Shown piece by piece: positions 60,873-64,000 of a DNA stretch of 64,000 nt. A program made the translations under genes and the position numbers. Origin of the DNA: Rhizobium sp. CCGE 510. Its GTDB lineage: Bacteria > Pseudomonadota > Alphaproteobacteria > Rhizobiales > Rhizobiaceae. Below the pieces are notes generated by a model that searched no databases, was not told the origin of the DNA, and saw nothing but the letters and a program-made list of their open reading frames with translations. The stretch lies in NCBI RefSeq assembly GCF_000292525.1, contig NZ_AEYF01000012.1, positions 1-64,000 of the forward strand, given 5' to 3'. Each line of letters begins with the position of its first letter. Within the stretch, counting starts at the first letter, position 1.

Positions 60873-63587
60873 TTACGATAACAGTTCCTTGAACATCCCG
60901 TTTTTCTCGGAAAGTTCCGGATAGTTTCCGGCCTCCGCCAATCCGCCGCGGTCGAAGAGCAGGATCCGGTCGAACACCTCTGCCATCCGGGCATTGGAAA
61001 GCACCCAGATGATTGCCGGCCGATGGCCCTCCTCGTGCAGATCCTCGACGATGTTGCGGGTGATCTGATCCTGAACGCGCTGGTCGAGTGCCGATAGCGG
61101 CCGATTGAAGATGAAATAGTCAGAGCGTTTCAACAGCGCACGGGCAAGGTTCAGCTTCTGCCGCTGCACCATCGTCAGCCGTTTGCCGCCGGAACCGACG
61201 TCGAATTCGAGCCCAATCGACAGGACATCGTCATACAGATCGAGTGCGTCGAACAGTTCGCCCATGATGCCGCGGATGCGATCGGAGGCGTCGGCCTGCT
61301 GATAGGCGATGCGGCCGAAGAGCACATTGTCCATCAGGCTTGCCGACGGGGTGAAACGCTCGGCGTCGTAGCGCTCGATCAGTTCGGCGAGATCGGCTGG
61401 TATATGCTCGTGGAACTGCTTGCGGGCGCTGACGATCTTGCCCATCAGCTCGTCCGTCAGCAAGCCGAAGCGGTGACGCGGCTCGATATAGGCAAAACTC
61501 AGCCGGATGATGGCCGAACGTTCCTCCGGCGTCGCGTCCTCGAAGCGGCGGCTTTGCAGTTTCTGCAGCAGCGCCTGGTAGGTCGGAATATCGTCCGCCG
61601 TCATGAAGGTCAGCTGCTGGAAGAACGGATGGTCCGGCGGCAGATCGTGGAAGAGTTCCACCGCGTTCTCGGCGATCTCCAGGCCCATGGCGTAAAGATC
61701 GGTGCTGAGGCCGGTCTCGCGGAACAGCTGCTGGAAATAGGGATGCGCGGCGAGCCGGCGATTGGTCATCAGCGGCCGCTTCATCGTGCCGAAGAGCAGG
61801 TTCTCGCCAACCGTCGCCTGGCCGTTATAAGCGTCGAAATCGAAAGGCACGACGATCGTGTCGAGCCCTTCGTCGCGCAGCCGGTCTCGGAGCGAGGCAC
61901 GCAGCGCGACGACGTGGTCGCTGACGGCCACATGCACGTCGGTGTTGACGGTCGAACGCAGCGCCAGATCGAGGATGTCCTGCGAGATCAACACGGCGTC
62001 AAGCACCGGGCGGATCGCTTTCAAAAGGTCTTCCGGTCCGTTGGCGCCGGCTGCCTTGTAGTCCACCCAGTCGCTGTTGAGGTCGAGCGTGGGATTGCCG
62101 GCCTTCACCGCCTCGATGGAATGCCATTTATATTCGAGCGCTGCCTGCTCGTCGTAGACCGGATCGGTCATCGGCGCGTGCTTGAGGCCATAGAGCAGAT
62201 TGCTGGCGAGCGTGCCATGGAAGAAAAACGTATCGGCCGAGGCATAGGAGATGCGCCGGCCGGTGATCGATTCCGGCATATCGAGCAGGTCCTGCCCGTC
62301 GATGGTGATGCGGCCGGAATCCGGCCAGACCATGCGTCCGAGCGCTTCGGCGAAAGCTTCCGCGCCGCTGCCGTTCGGGCCGACGATCGCAACCGTCTCG
62401 TTGGGTTTGATCTCGACGGAGACGTGGTCGACGAGGCGGGCGCCGCTGTCGTCGGAGAGTGAGAGGTTGGTGACGACGAACGCATGTGTCAGCGGCCCCA
62501 CCGGGGCAGTGGCGAGCTCCTGGATGCGGCTGTCGATCAGCGGTTCGACATTGAACTGCTCATAGACCTGCTGGTACTTCACCTGCACGTCCTGGCGCAT
62601 CTGGTCCCAGTCGATCAGTTCCTTCAGCGGCCCGGGCAGGTCCTTATAGGCTGATATGACGGCGACGAGCTGGCCGATATCGAGCCGGCCCTGCAGCGCC
62701 AGGTAGCCGCCGATCGCGTAGAACAGGAAAGGCGTAACCTGGGCAAGGAAGTTGTTGATGAACTTGACCAGGAACTTCCACTGGTAAAGGTCGTAGCGGA
62801 TCGAAAAGATCCGGCCGAGCCGCGAGGCGATGTCGGCGCGTTCAAGATTTGATGTGTCGTTGCCGTGGATCGTGCCGATGCCGTCGACGATTTCACCGAC
62901 ACGGCCGGAAAGTTCGCGTGCCGTCAGCTGCCGCTGGCGGCCGAGGTCCAGCAGCCGCTTGCGCATGCGGGGGATGACGATGGCCTGGACGCCGACGATG
63001 CCGGCGGCGATCATGCCGAGCCAGAAATTCTGGACGATAATGAAGGCGAGCGCGGTGATCGCCTGGCCGCCGAGAAGGGCAGGGGAAACGAAGGCATCGC
63101 CGGTGAAGCCGCCCATCGGCTCCACCTCGTCCTTGATCATCGTGGCGATCTCGGCCGATTTTACCCGCTTGAAGTGGATGGGCGGAAAACGCAGCACCCG
63201 GTCGACCAGCTCGAAGCGGATACGGCGCAGCATACGCTCGCCAAGCCGGCCCTTATAGGTGTTGATATAGAACTTGAAGAGGCCGTTCAGCACCACCAGC
63301 GCCAGGAACACCAGGCTGAGGGCCATCAGCATCTGGAAGCGGTTGAGCTGCAAACCTTGAAAGAACTCGACATGGCCGATCAGCGGGATGTCGTAGGCAA
63401 TGTGCATGAAGGTCTGCCGTGCGCCCGGACCTTCGAAGCCGTCCCCCTGGATCGGTCCATTGACGATCTGCTTCGGCAGGTCGAAAGACAGGAAGTAGGG
63501 TACCATCGAGGCGGCGACGACAGCCAGAATCCACAGCTGCTGCAGCCGCGTGTTCTTCCAGATGTAGCGGGCGAGGCTTTTTTCCAT
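60873..63587 (-). CDS. ABC-exporter-like membrane protein with a degenerate, enlarged ATPase domain
   Basis: A 904-residue protein. Residues 1-345 form an exporter-type membrane domain with about six spans (13-33, 86-107, 167-190, 190-206, 270-298). The nucleotide-binding domain starts at about 365, but its motifs are changed: Walker A reads GPNGSGAE (403-410, no Lys or Ser/Thr), the Q-loop region is YASAD (448-452), the signature is GSGGKR (798-803), Walker B is FIFNRPLSALD (825-835, no Asp or Glu), and the H-loop is VLSNA (862-866). About 340 residues separate Q-loop and signature, against roughly 50 usually. ATP hydrolysis seems impossible. It lies between a glycosyltransferase gene and a cNMP-binding gene. 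Confidence 0.85.
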   Translation of the reverse strand: MEKSLARYIWKNTRLQQLWILAVVAASMVPYFLSFDLPKQIVNGPIQGDGFEGPGARQTFMHIAYDIPLIGHVEFFQGLQLNRFQMLMALSLVFLALVVLNGLFKFYINTYKGRLGERMLRRIRFELVDRVLRFPPIHFKRVKSAEIATMIKDEVEPMGGFTGDAFVSPALLGGQAITALAFIIVQNFWLGMIAAGIVGVQAIVIPRMRKRLLDLGRQRQLTARELSGRVGEIVDGIGTIHGNDTSNLERADIASRLGRIFSIRYDLYQWKFLVKFINNFLAQVTPFLFYAIGGYLALQGRLDIGQLVAVISAYKDLPGPLKELIDWDQMRQDVQVKYQQVYEQFNVEPLIDSRIQELATAPVGPLTHAFVVTNLSLSDDSGARLVDHVSVEIKPNETVAIVGPNGSGAEAFAEALGRMVWPDSGRITIDGQDLLDMPESITGRRISYASADTFFFHGTLASNLLYGLKHAPMTDPVYDEQAALEYKWHSIEAVKAGNPTLDLNSDWVDYKAAGANGPEDLLKAIRPVLDAVLISQDILDLALRSTVNTDVHVAVSDHVVALRASLRDRLRDEGLDTIVVPFDFDAYNGQATVGENLLFGTMKRPLMTNRRLAAHPYFQQLFRETGLSTDLYAMGLEIAENAVELFHDLPPDHPFFQQLTFMTADDIPTYQALLQKLQSRRFEDATPEERSAIIRLSFAYIEPRHRFGLLTDELMGKIVSARKQFHEHIPADLAELIERYDAERFTPSASLMDNVLFGRIAYQQADASDRIRGIMGELFDALDLYDDVLSIGLEFDVGSGGKRLTMVQRQKLNLARALLKRSDYFIFNRPLSALDQRVQDQITRNIVEDLHEEGHRPAIIWVLSNARMAEVFDRILLFDRGGLAEAGNYPELSEKNGMFKELLS

Positions 63588-63654
63588 GGCTAACCGTCAG
63601 CTTGCTGGGAATTTCCGGGGGCCGGGATGGAGAGGATTGTTGAGAACAGGACCA

Positions 63655-63707
63655 TGCAGCCGGACCGCCGATATCGCAATGAAAACAAGGCGAAGCGACC
63701 GGCTGCA
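63655..63707. promoter_or_regulatory. Inverted repeat upstream of the ABC-like gene
   Basis: TGCAGCCGG and CCGGCTGCA, perfect 9-bp arms 35 bases apart, in the 169-base gap between the glycosyltransferase stop and the ABC-like start. Could be a regulatory hairpin. Confidence 0.35.
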
Positions 63708-63756
63708 GAAACGCCGATTCTCGCCGGAACATTGCTTATATCACAGGAATTTTGGA

Positions 63757-64000
63757 TTAGGCGAGCGATTCGGAAAGCATGGAGCGAATGATGCCAGCGG
63801 TTTTCTCGGCGCCGTCGAGATCGAGCAATACGGGCTCGCGGCGCGGCGTGGTGAGCGCCTTTTCGACGGCTTCTTTCACATGGCCGGCCGTCAGGCCGGT
63901 TTCCGGTAGGATGTCGGCGAGATCAAGCGCCTGCAGCCGTTCAGCGCGCACTGTCTGCTCCGTCTCGCCGCCGACAACGAAGGGAATGAGGATTGCTCGG
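63757..64000 (-). CDS. C-terminal end of a predicted glycosyltransferase, cut by the window edge
   Basis: The frame is open to the last base. The visible 80 residues read IPFVVGGETEQTVRAERLQALDLADILPE and end in LDGAEKTAGIIRSM. The pattern of Pro-Phe-Val, Glu-Thr-Glu-Gln, then Arg-Ala-Glu-Arg-Leu is that of MurG-like predicted glycosyltransferases of the COG4671 type, in which this segment closes the nucleotide-sugar site. It is the first visible gene of a minus-strand cluster with the ABC-like and cNMP-binding genes and suggests a role in a surface or secreted glycan. Confidence 0.65.
   Translation of the reverse strand, partial: RAILIPFVVGGETEQTVRAERLQALDLADILPETGLTAGHVKEAVEKALTTPRREPVLLDLDGAEKTAGIIRSMLSESLA

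Overview
The window looks like part of a large secondary replicon (chromid or megaplasmid) of a Rhizobium in the R. leguminosarum / R. etli group. The evidence is a complete repABC cassette with two copies of the rhizobial parS palindrome and an antisense RNA site between repB and repC. Beside it is a gene of the family known as RHE_PE00001, named after the first gene of R. etli plasmid p42e, so a p42e/pRL11-like replicon is my best guess. Coding is dense and GC-rich, and several intergenic palindromic repeats of rhizobial type are present. I found no tRNA, rRNA, CRISPR array or intact insertion sequence.

Left part (1-13.7 kb): the 3' end of a thioredoxin-reductase-like flavoprotein. Then an operon on the minus strand encodes a tri-histidine membrane oxygenase, a Rieske ferredoxin, a ferredoxin reductase and a PanB-like protein. 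The first three match, in order and type, the mocD-mocE-mocF genes of rhizopine catabolism. A LacI-type regulator and a sugar-isomerase-like TIM barrel protein sit next to it, with repeated operator-like motifs on both sides of the regulator. Next comes the aerobic cobalamin block cobF-G-H-I-J-(K)-L-M, covering precorrin-2 to hydrogenobyrinate. cobK lies on the opposite strand inside the block and shares its start site with cobL.

Middle (13.7-35.7 kb): repABC; the RHE_PE00001-family protein; an ECF sigma factor, anti-sigma factor and Bax-inhibitor-1 protein in one operon; a copper module (P-type ATPase and MerR regulator, with a textbook 19-bp-spaced operator-promoter); and an envelope/osmotic operon of alpha-2-macroglobulin, penicillin-binding protein 1C and TreY. 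A periplasmic MsrA follows, whose 3' end runs into a 275-bp MITE-like palindromic element.

Right part (36-64 kb): an L,D-transpeptidase with a probable frameshift; a single-domain response regulator and, 12 kb away, a PAS-PAS hybrid histidine kinase, both behind sequences that match the general-stress (EcfG/RpoE2) promoter; transporters with TetR and LacI regulators; a two-gene ABC exporter; a flavin reductase and an FAD/NAD(P) protein; an acyltransferase; the cyoABCD quinol oxidase operon with surf1; an MHS-family transporter; a ParE-type toxin-antitoxin pair. The window ends with a minus-strand cluster of glycosyltransferase (partial), a large ABC-like protein that has lost all its ATPase motifs, and a stand-alone cNMP-binding protein. 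That last cluster and the moc-like/PanB operon are the least conventional parts of the window.
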